A model generated the notes under the pieces. That model was not told the origin of the DNA and ran no database searches. It saw only the letters and a program-made list of their open reading frames with translations. DNA of 63,530 bases, taken from the NCBI GenBank assembly GCA_040005095.1, contig JBDTZN010000005.1:1-63530 (forward strand), in the 5' to 3' direction. The number at the start of each line of letters is the position of its first letter. Positions within the stretch are counted from its first letter, which is position 1. Positions 32,682-40,934 of this stretch are shown in pieces. Position numbers and translations under genes: made by a program. The stretch is from UBA5186 sp040005095 (GTDB taxonomy: Bacteria; Actinomycetota; Thermoleophilia; Gaiellales; Gaiellaceae).

Positions 32682-34903
32682 ACACCGCCGCAACAGCTTG
32701 GGCCGACCTGCTCGAGGGGGAGGAGCTCGCCTACCTGGCCGAGGAACCGCCGCGCGAGCCACGATTCGCGCCCTTGCCGGACGAGCTCGACCCGCGCGTG
32801 CGCGATGCGATCGGCGTCGACCGGCTCTACGCGCACCAGGCAGAGGCGTGGGAAGCCGCGGCGCGCGGCGAGCACCTGATCGTGACGACCGGCACTGCGT
32901 CCGGGAAGACGCTCGCCTTCAACCTGCCCGTGCTCCACGCGCTCGCCCGCGACCCCAAGAGCCGTGCGCTCTACCTTTACCCGACGAAAGCGCTCGCGCA
33001 GGATCAGCACCGGACGCTGGCCGGCTATCGCGTCCCGAAGCTCAAGCCGGCGATCTACGACGGGGACACGCCCGGAGAGCAGCGCTGGCAGGTGCGCAAG
33101 TGGGCGAACGTGATCCTGTCCAACCCGGACATGCTTCACATTGGCGTGCTCCCGCGGCACGACGCTTGGGGGGACGTGCTGTCGAACCTGCGCTACGTGA
33201 TCGTCGACGAGGCGCACGTCTACCGCGGCGTCTTCGGCTCGCACGTCGGAAACGTCCTGCGCCGGCTACGGCGCCTCGCCCGGGTGTACGGAGCCGACCC
33301 GCAGTTCCTCCTCGCCTCGGCGACGATCGCCAACCCGGCGGAGCTCGCTCACTCGCTGCTCGGCCTCGACGTGACCGTCGTCGGAGACGACGCGGCACCG
33401 CGTTCGGAGCGAACGGTCGCGCTCTGGAATCCGCCGCTGCTCGATGAGGAGCTCGGCTTGCGCGCGAGCCCGCTCGGCGAGGCGTCGCGCCTGCTCGCCG
33501 ACCTCGTTGGCCGGGGCTACCGCACGATCTGCTTCGCGAAGAGCCGCAAGGCGGCGGAGCTGATCCACAAGTTCACGGTCGACCGCCTGCAGGACGACTC
33601 CCAGCTCGCGCCCTACCGCGCCGGCTACACGCCCGCGCAGCGGCGCGAGATCGAGCGTCGTCTGAAGGAGGGCGAGCTGCTCGGGGTCAGCGCCACGAAC
33701 GCCCTCGAGCTCGGGATCGACATCGGCCTGCTCGACTGTGCGATCTCGGTCGGCTTCCCCGGGACGGTCTCGTCGCTCCGCCAGCAGTGGGGCCGTGCCG
33801 GCCGGCGCGGGCACGGGCTCGCCGTGCTGATCGCCAGCGAGGACGCGCTCGACCAGTACTTCATGCGGGAGCCGGACACGCTGCTCTCGCGCCGGGTCGA
33901 GGCCGCGATCCTCGACCACGCGAATCCGCGGGTCCTCGACGGTCATGTCTGCGCCGCTGCGTTCGAGGCGCCGCTTGACGACGCCGACCGCGCCACGCTC
34001 GGCGACGAGGCGCTCGAGCGCGCCGCCCTTCTTCCCGAGCTGAAGCTGACGAAGGCGGGCTACGTGTGGGCCGGACGCGACTATCCCGCCGCGCGCGTGC
34101 CGTTGCGCTCCACCTCGGCCGACTCGTTCACCGTCGTCGACGCGGCCACCGGGTCGGTGCTCGGGCTCGTCGAGAGGGAGCGCGCCTACTCGACCGTCCA
34201 CGAGGGCGCGGTCTACCTCCATATGGGCGAGAGCTACATCGTGCGCGAGCTCGACCAGGTCGCACGCGCCGCCGTCGTGACTACGTACCGCGGCGACTAC
34301 TACACGCAGGCCAAGAAGGAGACACGGACGGAGATCATGGAGCCGCTGCAGGTCGAGCGCCGGTGCGGGCTCGAGCTGAGCTTCGGGCGGGTCGCCGTGT
34401 TCGAACAGGTCGTCGGCTACGCGAAGAAGTCTGTCCGTGACCAGTCCACGTTGGAGACCGTGGCGCTCGAGCTGCCCGAGACGTCGTTCGAGACCGAGGC
34501 CGTCTGGTACGTCCCGGAGGCCGAGCACCTCGCCGGCTTGGAGGAGATGCCTCTGCTCCTTTCGTCCCTCCACGCCGCCGAGCACTCGATGATCGCGCTG
34601 CTCCCCCTGTGGGCCATGTGCGACCGCTGGGACATAGGCGGCCTCTCGACGAACATCCACTTCCAGACCGGGCGCCCGACCGTGTTCGTCTACGACGGCC
34701 ACCCGGGCGGCGTCGGGATCACCCAGCGTGGGTTCGAGATCTTCGAGGGCTGGGTCGGCGACACCACGAAGATGCTCGCGGGCTGTCCGTGCGAGCACGG
34801 TTGCCCCTCCTGCGTTCAGAGCCCGAAGTGCGGGAACCTAAACGACATGCTCGACAAGGCGGGCGCGCTGACGCTACTGAACCGGATGCTCGAGCGCCGT
34901 TGA
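32678..34903 (+). CDS. DEAD/DEAH-box helicase with DUF1998 zinc domain (MrfA/YprA type)
   Basis: The 741-residue superfamily 2 helicase has a Q-like region (IGVDRLYAHQAEAWEAA), Walker A TTGTASGKTLAFNLP, YLYPTKALAQDQ, DEAH in YVIVDEAHVYRG, SAT in LLASATIANP, motif IV YRTICFAKSRKAAELI, motif VI QQWGRAGRRG and a C-terminal DUF1998 with four Cys in CPCEHGCPSCVQSPKC (about 707-722). Bacillus MrfA with this architecture repairs mitomycin-type lesions as a 3'-5' DNA helicase. A nuclease partner (MrfB) is not seen nearby. The GNAT gene begins at the next overlapping codon. Confidence 0.92.
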   Translation: MNTAATAWADLLEGEELAYLAEEPPREPRFAPLPDELDPRVRDAIGVDRLYAHQAEAWEAAARGEHLIVTTGTASGKTLAFNLPVLHALARDPKSRALYLYPTKALAQDQHRTLAGYRVPKLKPAIYDGDTPGEQRWQVRKWANVILSNPDMLHIGVLPRHDAWGDVLSNLRYVIVDEAHVYRGVFGSHVGNVLRRLRRLARVYGADPQFLLASATIANPAELAHSLLGLDVTVVGDDAAPRSERTVALWNPPLLDEELGLRASPLGEASRLLADLVGRGYRTICFAKSRKAAELIHKFTVDRLQDDSQLAPYRAGYTPAQRREIERRLKEGELLGVSATNALELGIDIGLLDCAISVGFPGTVSSLRQQWGRAGRRGHGLAVLIASEDALDQYFMREPDTLLSRRVEAAILDHANPRVLDGHVCAAAFEAPLDDADRATLGDEALERAALLPELKLTKAGYVWAGRDYPAARVPLRSTSADSFTVVDAATGSVLGLVERERAYSTVHEGAVYLHMGESYIVRELDQVARAAVVTTYRGDYYTQAKKETRTEIMEPLQVERRCGLELSFGRVAVFEQVVGYAKKSVRDQSTLETVALELPETSFETEAVWYVPEAEHLAGLEEMPLLLSSLHAAEHSMIALLPLWAMCDRWDIGGLSTNIHFQTGRPTVFVYDGHPGGVGITQRGFEIFEGWVGDTTKMLAGCPCEHGCPSCVQSPKCGNLNDMLDKAGALTLLNRMLERR

Positions 34904-35349
34904 TCGAGGTCCGTTTTTTGACGGAGCGTGAGGTCGCCGCCGTTGACGATGTACTGCCGCTGAACCGACTCGACCAGTGGCGGCGGGAGGATTCCACCTT
35001 CCTGATCGCATGGGACGGCGAGCGAGCGGTCGGGCATGCGCACCTCGCGTGGGAGGGCACGAAGCTCGGCGTTCCGGAACTCCAAGACGTGTACGTCGCG
35101 GAGGACGCTCGGCGGCGCGGGGTCGCGACGGACCTGTCGCTCGCGGCCGAGCGTGAGACCCGCGCGCGCGGCAGCGACCGCCTCAGCCTCTCCGTCGGCG
35201 AGGGGAACTACGCTGCGCGGACGCTCTACGAGAGACTCGGGTTCGCCGACGCCGGAATCGCGCCGGAGCGCGTCGTCGGGACAATCATGCTGCGCGGCAA
35301 GCCGTTCGAGGTCGACGACACACTCGTGTATCTGGTCAAGGAGTTGTGA
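34900..35349 (+). CDS. GNAT-family N-acetyltransferase
   Basis: The 149-residue protein starts at TTG 34900, overlapping the helicase stop (TTGA). It has the GNAT acetyl-CoA loop VYVAEDARRRGVATDLS, with the R-x-x-G-x-A variant, and a C-terminal NYAARTLYERLGF motif typical of small-molecule or protein N-acetyltransferases. Substrate unknown. A 42-base piece of its 3' end (VVGTIMLRGKPFE) recurs downstream at 37882-37923, beyond the lipoprotein cassette. Confidence 0.85.
   Translation: MIEVRFLTEREVAAVDDVLPLNRLDQWRREDSTFLIAWDGERAVGHAHLAWEGTKLGVPELQDVYVAEDARRRGVATDLSLAAERETRARGSDRLSLSVGEGNYAARTLYERLGFADAGIAPERVVGTIMLRGKPFEVDDTLVYLVKEL
35269..35310 (+). repeat. Copy 1 of a 42-bp sequence duplicated across the lipoprotein cassette
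   Basis: This piece of the GNAT gene aligns ungapped with 37882-37923, with 7 differences in 42 bases; both contain atcatgct and gccgttc. The two lie 2.6 kb apart in the same orientation and bracket lspA, lgt, the LamG gene and the papain-like gene. Confidence 0.7.
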
Positions 35350-35368
35350 CAGGAGTAGCTTCCCTCGC

Positions 35369-35764
35369 GTGACCGCAGTGTTCCCGGCCGTGGCGGCAGC
35401 CGTCCTCGTCCTCGACCAGTGGAGCAAGCGGCTCGTGTTGCACTAGCTGGCGGGGGTAGAGCTGCCCGGCCTGCGGCTGACGCTGAACGGTCGCTTGGGC
35501 CTTGCTCCCGCACGCGCGCTGATCGCGCTGTGGGCGTTGACTGCGGCGGGTGTAGTGCTCGCCGTGCTCTCAGGCCCGTTCCGCGTCCCCCTCGCAGAGG
35601 TCGGCCTGGCGGCGGCACTGGGCGGCGCGGCGGGGAACCTCCTCGACCGCCTCCGCCGCGGGGTCGTCGTCGACTTCGTCGCGCTCTGGCGCTGGCCGCC
35701 GTTCAACCTCGCCGACACGGCGATCGTCACGGGAGTGGGGCTTGCGCTCTCCACGATCCTCTGA
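35369..35764 (+). pseudogene. lspA: Signal peptidase II-like gene interrupted by an in-frame TAG
   Basis: One frame from GTG 35369 to the TGA at 35764 encodes a recognisable, slightly short LspA: VTAVFPAVAAAVLVLDQWSK with the conserved D-Q-x-S-K, then LRLTLNGRLG, GGAAGNLLDRLRRGVVVDF with the first catalytic Asp, and WPPFNLADTAIVTGVGL with the second. Codon 26 (35444-35446) is TAG, between LVLH and LAGVELPG. The usual N-x-G-A-A-F motif after the first loop is degraded. LspA removes lipoprotein signal peptides in the membrane. This copy is probably inactive unless the TAG is read through, a TTG at 35495 restarts it, or the base is an assembly error. Confidence 0.8.
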
Positions 35765-36452
35765 CGCGGGTGTCGGGCTCCGTCCCGTCCTGGTCACCTT
35801 CCGCGGCCACGCGCTGCACAGCTACCCGTTCTTCCTGTACCTCGGCTCCGTGGCCGGGACGTACGCTGCCGCGCTGGCGGCCCCTGCCGCGCTCGCCGTC
35901 CGCGTGGCCGCCGCGACCACGCTCCTGATCGTGCCGGCCCTGGTCGGGTCGCGCCTCCTGTACGTCGCCACCCATCTCGACGCGTACCTCGACCGCTGGG
36001 AGCTCGCCCTGCGCCGCTCGGCCGGCGGTGGGGCGATGTACGGCGGCTTGATCCTCGCCCTGCCGCTGTCCATCCCGCTACTACGCGTGCTCGAGATCCC
36101 GTTCGGCCTCTACTGGGACGCCGCCCTCTTCACGCTCCTCATCGGCATGGCGTTCACACGCGTCGGTTGCCTTCTACACGGCTGCTGCCGCGGGACGGAC
36201 CGCGTGCCGACGTCGGTGCTCGAAGCGGCCCTCGCGTGCGTACTCCTCGCGGTCGCCGTGGCACTCCACGGCAAAGCTCCATTCGCAGGCGCGCTGTTCG
36301 TCAGCGCACTGGCCGCGTACGCGACGGGGCGCTTCGCCCTCGACTTCACTCGCGCCGACCGCCGGCGATTCGGCCTGACCGTCGCCCAGGCGACGTCCGT
36401 GTGCGCCGTGCTGGCCGTGGTTCCCGTCGTTCTCACCGTCTGGATCAAGTAA
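35742..36452 (+). CDS. lgt: Prolipoprotein diacylglyceryl transferase-like membrane protein
   Basis: The 236-residue multi-pass protein matches the Lgt family (usually 260-300). It has HSYPFFLYLGSVAGTYAA near the N-terminus, GGGAMYGGLILALPL (the Gly-rich signature) and FTRVGCLLHGCCRGTDRVPTS, the actinobacterial-type RxGCxxxGCCxG motif. Lgt moves diacylglycerol from phosphatidylglycerol to the lipobox Cys. The start is TTG 35742, overlapping the lspA end by 23 bases, so lspA and lgt were one unit. It seems intact but is shorter at the C-terminus; it may be a cassette-specific paralogue of the housekeeping enzyme. Confidence 0.82.
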   Translation: MRSPRSSDAGVGLRPVLVTFRGHALHSYPFFLYLGSVAGTYAAALAAPAALAVRVAAATTLLIVPALVGSRLLYVATHLDAYLDRWELALRRSAGGGAMYGGLILALPLSIPLLRVLEIPFGLYWDAALFTLLIGMAFTRVGCLLHGCCRGTDRVPTSVLEAALACVLLAVAVALHGKAPFAGALFVSALAAYATGRFALDFTRADRRRFGLTVAQATSVCAVLAVVPVVLTVWIK

Positions 36453-36471
36453 GGGGTCGCAGGAGGAACGA

Positions 36472-37330
36472 ATGCCCGCTTGGACATATCTCGCAGTAGC
36501 GCTCGCTGTCCTACCCGTCGTCATGCTGTTCGGCTTCGTCGGCTGCAAGCTCGACTCGGAGGGTCAAGCACCCCCGCCCGGCGCGCCGCCGCCGGACCCG
36601 TACCACACCGTGATCGAGACGACCCCCGACCTCGTGGCCTACTGGCCACTCGGCGACGCCGTGGGGCCCGCACCCGACGGTTCGCACCCTGGGACGTACA
36701 AGACGTGGACCGCGCCTGAAGCGTTCGAAACGGCTCCTGCGAGCGGGTTGCTCATGCACGGGCAGCCCGGTCTCATCCCGAACGACCCGTCGAGGACCTC
36801 GATCACCGTCGGCGGCGGCTACGTCGAGGTTCCGTTCACCGACGTCCTCAACACGCCGAAGTTCACCGTCGAGCTGATCGTCGGAACTGGATGGGACGAA
36901 GACGATAATCGCCGCGTACCGCACCGTCTTCTCTTCACGCGAGGTCGTCGGCGGAAACATCCGCGGCTTCATCCTCTAAGCCAACCCGACGAACCAGTGG
37001 GAAGCTCGGGTCGGGGTCGACACGCTGACGCCGGCCGCCGCCATTGCGGACGATCCCCCGATCCTCCTGGGCACCACCGACTTCCTGGCCGTGACGTACG
37101 ACGGTACGACGTTGGCGCTGTACGTGAACGGCGACCTCCGCGGGTCGGTCGACCCGGGAACCGCGTACGTGCCGAACTCCTCGCGGCCGCTGTTCGTCGG
37201 CGCCCGGGAGGAAGCCCCGGAGATGCCGGTCCTCCCGTTCCAAGGCCAGTTGCAGGAGGTCGCGTACTACAGCCGCGCGCTCGACCAGGACGAGATCCTC
37301 AAGCACATCAAGGCGACGGTGGCCGAGTAG
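36472..37330 (+). pseudogene. LamG-domain lipoprotein gene with a frameshift and a nonsense codon
   Basis: An ideal AGGAGG at 36461-36466 precedes ATG 36472. The product starts with a membrane segment and lipobox-like FGFVGC, a Pro-rich linker (GQAPPPGAPPPDP) and a concanavalin/LamG beginning (VIETTPDLVAYWPLGDAVG). After KFTVELIV (about 36875-36900) the sense moves to the next frame: YRTVFSSREVVGGNIRGFIL, then a TAA where relatives have Tyr, then ANPTNQWEARVG through to the end (VAYYSRALDQDEILKHIKAT). Two independent lesions make it a pseudogene, or the sequence has errors here. The intended product is a cell-surface lipoprotein that may bind carbohydrate. Confidence 0.8.
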
Positions 37331-37332
37331 CG

Positions 37333-37869
37333 ATGGACACGCACGTCCGGGTCGAGCGGTACGGGCCGGGCGACGAGGTCGACGATCCCCGGCCCGGCGA
37401 CTTCCTGCTGATCCGCGGCCACTCGTGGGCGAGCCGGCTCATCCATGCGGCCGAGCGCACGCGGCCGCGCGAGCAGCGGCCCTTCGGGCGCTGGAGCCAC
37501 TCGGCGCTCGTCGTGCGGCGCGACGGGCTGCTCGCGGAAGTCCTGAACACGGGCGTCGTGCTCCGTCCCGTGTCGCGGTGCCGAGGCGAGGAGTACCACT
37601 ACGTCCGCCTCGACCAGCCGCTCGCCCAGGCGCTCCTCGCCGCCCACTACGCGCTGTCGTGCGTCGGACAGCCATACCGGCACCTGAGCGCCGTCCGACT
37701 GGGCTGGAACGTCGTCACGCGCTGCCCCATCCGCGTGCGCGACCGCGGCCACCAGGTCTGCGCCGCGCTCGTCGGGCGGGCACTAGAGCGCGCGGGCCAC
37801 CGCTTCGCAGAGCGGCCGCACGAGATGATGGCAGCCGACCTAGCGCGGCATTTCGGCGTTACACCGTAG
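37333..37869 (+). CDS. Permuted papain-like (YiiX/YaeF-type) cysteine peptidase or amidase
   Basis: The 178-residue protein has the circularly permuted NlpC/P60 order. A GDFLLIRGHSWASRLIHAAE opening and WSHSALVVRRDGLLAEVLN with the catalytic His come first, then, about 100 residues later, GHQVCAALVGRALERAG with the Cys nucleophile. Family members cleave peptide, amide or ester bonds, sometimes lipid-linked. No signal peptide is seen. It starts 2 bases after the LamG stop and belongs to the same cassette. The substrate is unknown. Confidence 0.8.
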   Translation: MDTHVRVERYGPGDEVDDPRPGDFLLIRGHSWASRLIHAAERTRPREQRPFGRWSHSALVVRRDGLLAEVLNTGVVLRPVSRCRGEEYHYVRLDQPLAQALLAAHYALSCVGQPYRHLSAVRLGWNVVTRCPIRVRDRGHQVCAALVGRALERAGHRFAERPHEMMAADLARHFGVTP

Positions 37870-37881
37870 CGCCAGCCCGAC

Positions 37882-37923
37882 CGCGTCGAAGGCACGATCA
37901 TGCTCCGCGGCGAGCCGTTCAAG
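37882..37923 (+). repeat. Copy 2 of the GNAT 3'-end sequence, detached from any gene
   Basis: This stretch would encode RVEGTIMLRGEPFK, matching the end of the GNAT at 34900 (RVVGTIMLRGKPFE). No upstream acetyltransferase body precedes it; it follows the papain-like gene stop by 13 bases. It marks the right edge of the cassette, either as a duplication made on insertion or as the tail of a second, lost GNAT gene. Confidence 0.7.
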
Positions 37924-37927
37924 CGGC

Positions 37928-38886
37928 TCAGCGGCGCGGGGTCAGCGTGATCTTGAGCTGACCCTCTGACGTGCAGCTCGTGGTGCCGCAATTCGCCGTG
38001 GTGTCGGCGGTCACGAGCCCGGTGTCGATCGTGAACCCCTGCCCCGTCGAGAGCCGATCGAGCGGGAACCAGAGCCGGCCTGTCTCATCGCGGCGGTCGG
38101 CATCCATCTGCAGCAGCTCGACGGACGGTGACACCGTCAGCCCTTGCACGTCCTTCTCCTCGAACGGGAAGTGCGGCAGCCCTTTCGAGAACTTCTTGCA
38201 CGCCGCCGCCTGTGCGGCGTAGATGCTGTTGAACATCGCAGTGCCGGGCTCGAGCGGCATCTGCGCTGCGAGGTGGAACTCGCTGAGCGGCACCGACGGG
38301 GATCGATTGCCCGTGGAGAAGAACCGTGCCTCCGACGTGGGGATCACGACCCTTCCCTGGCACGGGCCGCCGAGGCGGCCCTCGTATCGGAGAAGTCATG
38401 TGTCCCGCTCATCGACCCCGGAGCGAACAGCCCGGAGTTCATTCCAATGACAAGCGTCGTCCCGGCGACGAGCTTCTTGACGGCGACGTTCGTGAACGTC
38501 CCACGCCAGTCGAGCGCCAGCGTGAGCGTTCCGTTCAGGTCGGCTGCTCTGTCGCCCGTCGTGGTCTGCGTCTCCTTCACGTGCCCGACGAGCGCGACGT
38601 CGTAGTGGTAGACGACGGTCTTCGTCCCGCCTCCGCCTCCGCCTCCGCCGCCGCAGGTCGTCGCGACGGCCACCGCGCCGCGGGCGCTACCGTCGACCTT
38701 GTAGCGGAAACAGCCGCGCCTTCTGAACGTCAGCGTCTTCGTTCGTCCGGCGCCCAGTGTGAAGGCCGGCCAGGCGTTCGTGTCGCTCTTGATCCTGCGC
38801 GCCGCGCGATCGCGGTTGCGCCACGCCCTGACGCGCATTGAGCTGACCCTACTCCCGTTCGCCGTGGCCGCGGAACAAGCTCGCAT
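37928..38886 (-). pseudogene. Frameshifted gene of unknown function with cupredoxin-like N-terminus
   Basis: Two minus-strand frames join into one plausible protein. The first (from about 38886) holds WRNRDRAARRIKSDTNAWPA, FTLGAGRTKTLTFRRRGCFR and YKVDGSARGAVAV, like the metal-site end of plastocyanin-type domains though without clear copper ligands, then a run of nine glycines and YHYDVALVGHVKE. Around 38385-38400 the sense switches to the other frame, giving RYEGRLGGPCQGRVVIPTSE and on to GQLKITLTPRR at 37928. No signal peptide remains at the N-terminus, so the 5' end may also be lost. It abuts the divergent NDH-2 gene. Confidence 0.55.
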
Positions 38887-38916
38887 CTCCAGTGCCGTGA
38901 CCGGCAGGATACGCGC

Positions 38917-40179
38917 GTGGTGGGCGAACGCGCAGCGGCAGGTGGAACGCTGATCCTCGGCGGCGGCTTCGCGGGCGGCTACGTCGCGCGGCTCCTGGGG
39001 AAGCGCGGCTCCACGATCGTCTCGCCCGAGAACTTCATGCTCTACACGCCGATGCTCCCGGAGGCTGCCTCCGGAACGCTCGAGCCACGCCACACGGTCG
39101 TCCCGCTGCGGATGATGTGCCCGCACGCGGAGTTTGTGCTGGGGCGGGCCACGCGGGTCGACCTCGACGGCGCGCTCGTCCAGGTGGAGGCCCAGGAGGA
39201 GCTCCTGAACATCCGCTACGAGAACCTCGTCGTCGCTCTCGGCGCCATCTCGCGCACGCTGCCGATCCCCGGCCTGGCCGAGTACGCGCTTGGCTTCAAG
39301 TCGCTTGCCGATGCGATCTACCTCCGCAACCACGTCCTGCGGCGGCTCGAAGCGGCCTCGGCGGCGCCGAACGACGCGCACCGGCGCCGCGAGCTGACCT
39401 TCGTGTTCGTCGGCGCGGGCTACGCGGGGGTCGAGGCGCTCGCGGAGCTGTCCGATCTGGTGCGCGACGCGCTGCGCTACTACCCGGCTCTGCGTGACGT
39501 ACCCCAGCACTGGGTGCTGGTCGACGCCGCGCCGAAGATCCTCCCCGAGATCCCGACACGCTTGGGCGATTACGCGGCCGAGCAGCTGGCGAAGCGAGGC
39601 GTCGACATCCGCACCTCAACGACGCTCGACCGGGTCGAGCCCAATGCCGCGACCCTCTCGGACGGGGAGCAACTCCTGACCCACACGGTGGTCTGGACGG
39701 CCGGCGTGAAGGCGCACCCGATGCTCGGCGAGTTCGGCTTGCCACTCGACGAGCGTGGACGCGTCGTCGTGGACGAGACGCTTCGCGTGGAGGACATGCG
39801 GAATGTCTGGGCGCTCGGCGACGGCGCGCGCGTGCCGAACGAGGCGACTCCGGGTCAGCCGGACCCGCCCACTTGCCAGCATGCCCTGCGACAGGCGCGG
39901 CGGCTCGCGAAGAACCTCCACGGAGAGCCGAAGCCGTACCGCTACCGGATGCTCGGTCAGGTCGCGACACTCGGCCGCTACAAGGGCATCGCTGAGGTGC
40001 TCGGGGTGCGGCTGCGCGGCTTCCCGGGCTGGTGGGTGACGCGGTCGTACCACCTCTACCAACTGCCGCTCCTCTCCCGAAAGCTCCGGGTCGTGACCGA
40101 CTGGACGACCTCGCTCCTGTTCCGGAGGGACATCGCGGAGTTGGGCATGCTCGGGCGGCGCGGGCTCGATGACGGCTGA
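38917..40179 (+). CDS. ndh: Type II NADH dehydrogenase
   Basis: The 420-residue FAD flavoprotein passes electrons from NADH to quinone without pumping protons. It has the FAD-binding GTLILGGGFAGGYVARLL, the second Rossmann site LTFVFVGAGYAGVEALAEL for NADH, HTVVWTAGVKAHPM, NVWALGDGARVP and QHALRQARRLAKNL. The last part (SYHLYQLPLLSRKLRVVTDW) resembles the amphipathic C-terminal membrane anchor of NDH-2. GTG 38917 is used. The following GNAT gene starts within its last 11 bases. Confidence 0.9.
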   Translation: MVGERAAAGGTLILGGGFAGGYVARLLGKRGSTIVSPENFMLYTPMLPEAASGTLEPRHTVVPLRMMCPHAEFVLGRATRVDLDGALVQVEAQEELLNIRYENLVVALGAISRTLPIPGLAEYALGFKSLADAIYLRNHVLRRLEAASAAPNDAHRRRELTFVFVGAGYAGVEALAELSDLVRDALRYYPALRDVPQHWVLVDAAPKILPEIPTRLGDYAAEQLAKRGVDIRTSTTLDRVEPNAATLSDGEQLLTHTVVWTAGVKAHPMLGEFGLPLDERGRVVVDETLRVEDMRNVWALGDGARVPNEATPGQPDPPTCQHALRQARRLAKNLHGEPKPYRYRMLGQVATLGRYKGIAEVLGVRLRGFPGWWVTRSYHLYQLPLLSRKLRVVTDWTTSLLFRRDIAELGMLGRRGLDDG

Positions 40180-40795
40180 GCTCTACGGGCTGCGCCTGCG
40201 CACGCCGCGCGTCGAGCTGCGCCTGCCGACGCACGACGAGCTGATCAAGTTGCGGGACGTCGCGCACGCCGGGATCCATCCGCCCGACGAGATGCCGTTC
40301 GGTGTCGCTTGGACGGACCAGCCCTACTCGGAGGGCTTCGTCGTCGACTTCCTCGAGTGGCAACTCACGGAATGGCGGCCGGACGAATGGAATCTGAACC
40401 TCGGGGTGTGGGGAGACGGACAGCTCGCCGGCATCCAGACGTTGCACGGCGCGCACTTTCCGCGGACCCGCACAGTCGGGACCGGCTCGTGGCTCGGACA
40501 ACGCTTCCAACGGCGCGGCTACGGAACCGAGATGCGCGCTGCAGTGCTGGAGCTCGCGTTCGTCGGTCTAGGCGCGGTGGCGGCCACGTCGGGGGCGATG
40601 GACGTCAACGTCGCATCCAGGCGCGTCTCCGAGAAGCTCGGCTATCGAATCGCCGGCCGGGGCGAGGTCTCCCCGCGAGGCGCTCCGGTTCCTCACCTGA
40701 ACCTGCGCATCGAGCGCGAGGACTGGCGCAGCCCCGTCCCGGTCGAGATCGAAGGCCTTGCCCCGTGTCGCCACCTCTTCGGCGGACGAGTCTGA
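40169..40795 (+). CDS. GNAT-family acetyltransferase (RimJ/RimL-like)
   Basis: The 208-residue protein begins MTAELYGLRLRTPRVELRLP, the typical RimJ/RimL start, and has GTGSWLGQRFQRRGYGTEMR as the acetyl-CoA loop and NVASRRVSEKLGYRIAGRG near the end. Its position just after ndh, with an 11-base overlap, shows co-transcription but gives no substrate. A palindromic repeat follows its stop by 1 base. Confidence 0.85.
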   Translation: MTAELYGLRLRTPRVELRLPTHDELIKLRDVAHAGIHPPDEMPFGVAWTDQPYSEGFVVDFLEWQLTEWRPDEWNLNLGVWGDGQLAGIQTLHGAHFPRTRTVGTGSWLGQRFQRRGYGTEMRAAVLELAFVGLGAVAATSGAMDVNVASRRVSEKLGYRIAGRGEVSPRGAPVPHLNLRIEREDWRSPVPVEIEGLAPCRHLFGGRV

Positions 40796-40796
40796 G

Positions 40797-40824
40797 TTTG
40801 TGGCTCAGAGCCACTACCTCAGTT
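40797..40824. terminator. Palindromic element after the GNAT gene
   Basis: The core gtggctcagagccac is a 7-bp perfect inverted repeat around one base, within tttgtggctc-agagccac-tacctcagtt. A near copy lies at 40907-40934. There is no U run, so intrinsic termination is only possible. Confidence 0.5.
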
Positions 40825-40906
40825 GTGTTCGACTTACGCGCGCGTTTCGACACACCTGACATGGAGAAATGCGGGCTCGGCGCCGGGTCGAACGCAGCAT
40901 TTGGAC

Positions 40907-40934
40907 TTTGTGGCTCTGAGCCACTAAGTCAGTT
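40907..40934. terminator. Second palindromic element, at the end of ligD
   Basis: The sequence tttgtggctctgagccac followed by taagtcagtt matches the first element at 25 of 28 positions and touches the ligD stop. The two copies, 110 bases apart, sit just past the stops of convergent genes and may end transcription in both directions. Confidence 0.5.

Noticed and set aside
34900..35349. GNAT gene as an antitoxin/toxin (TacT-like) module
   Set aside because: No small DNA-binding partner gene precedes it; it is coupled to the helicase instead.
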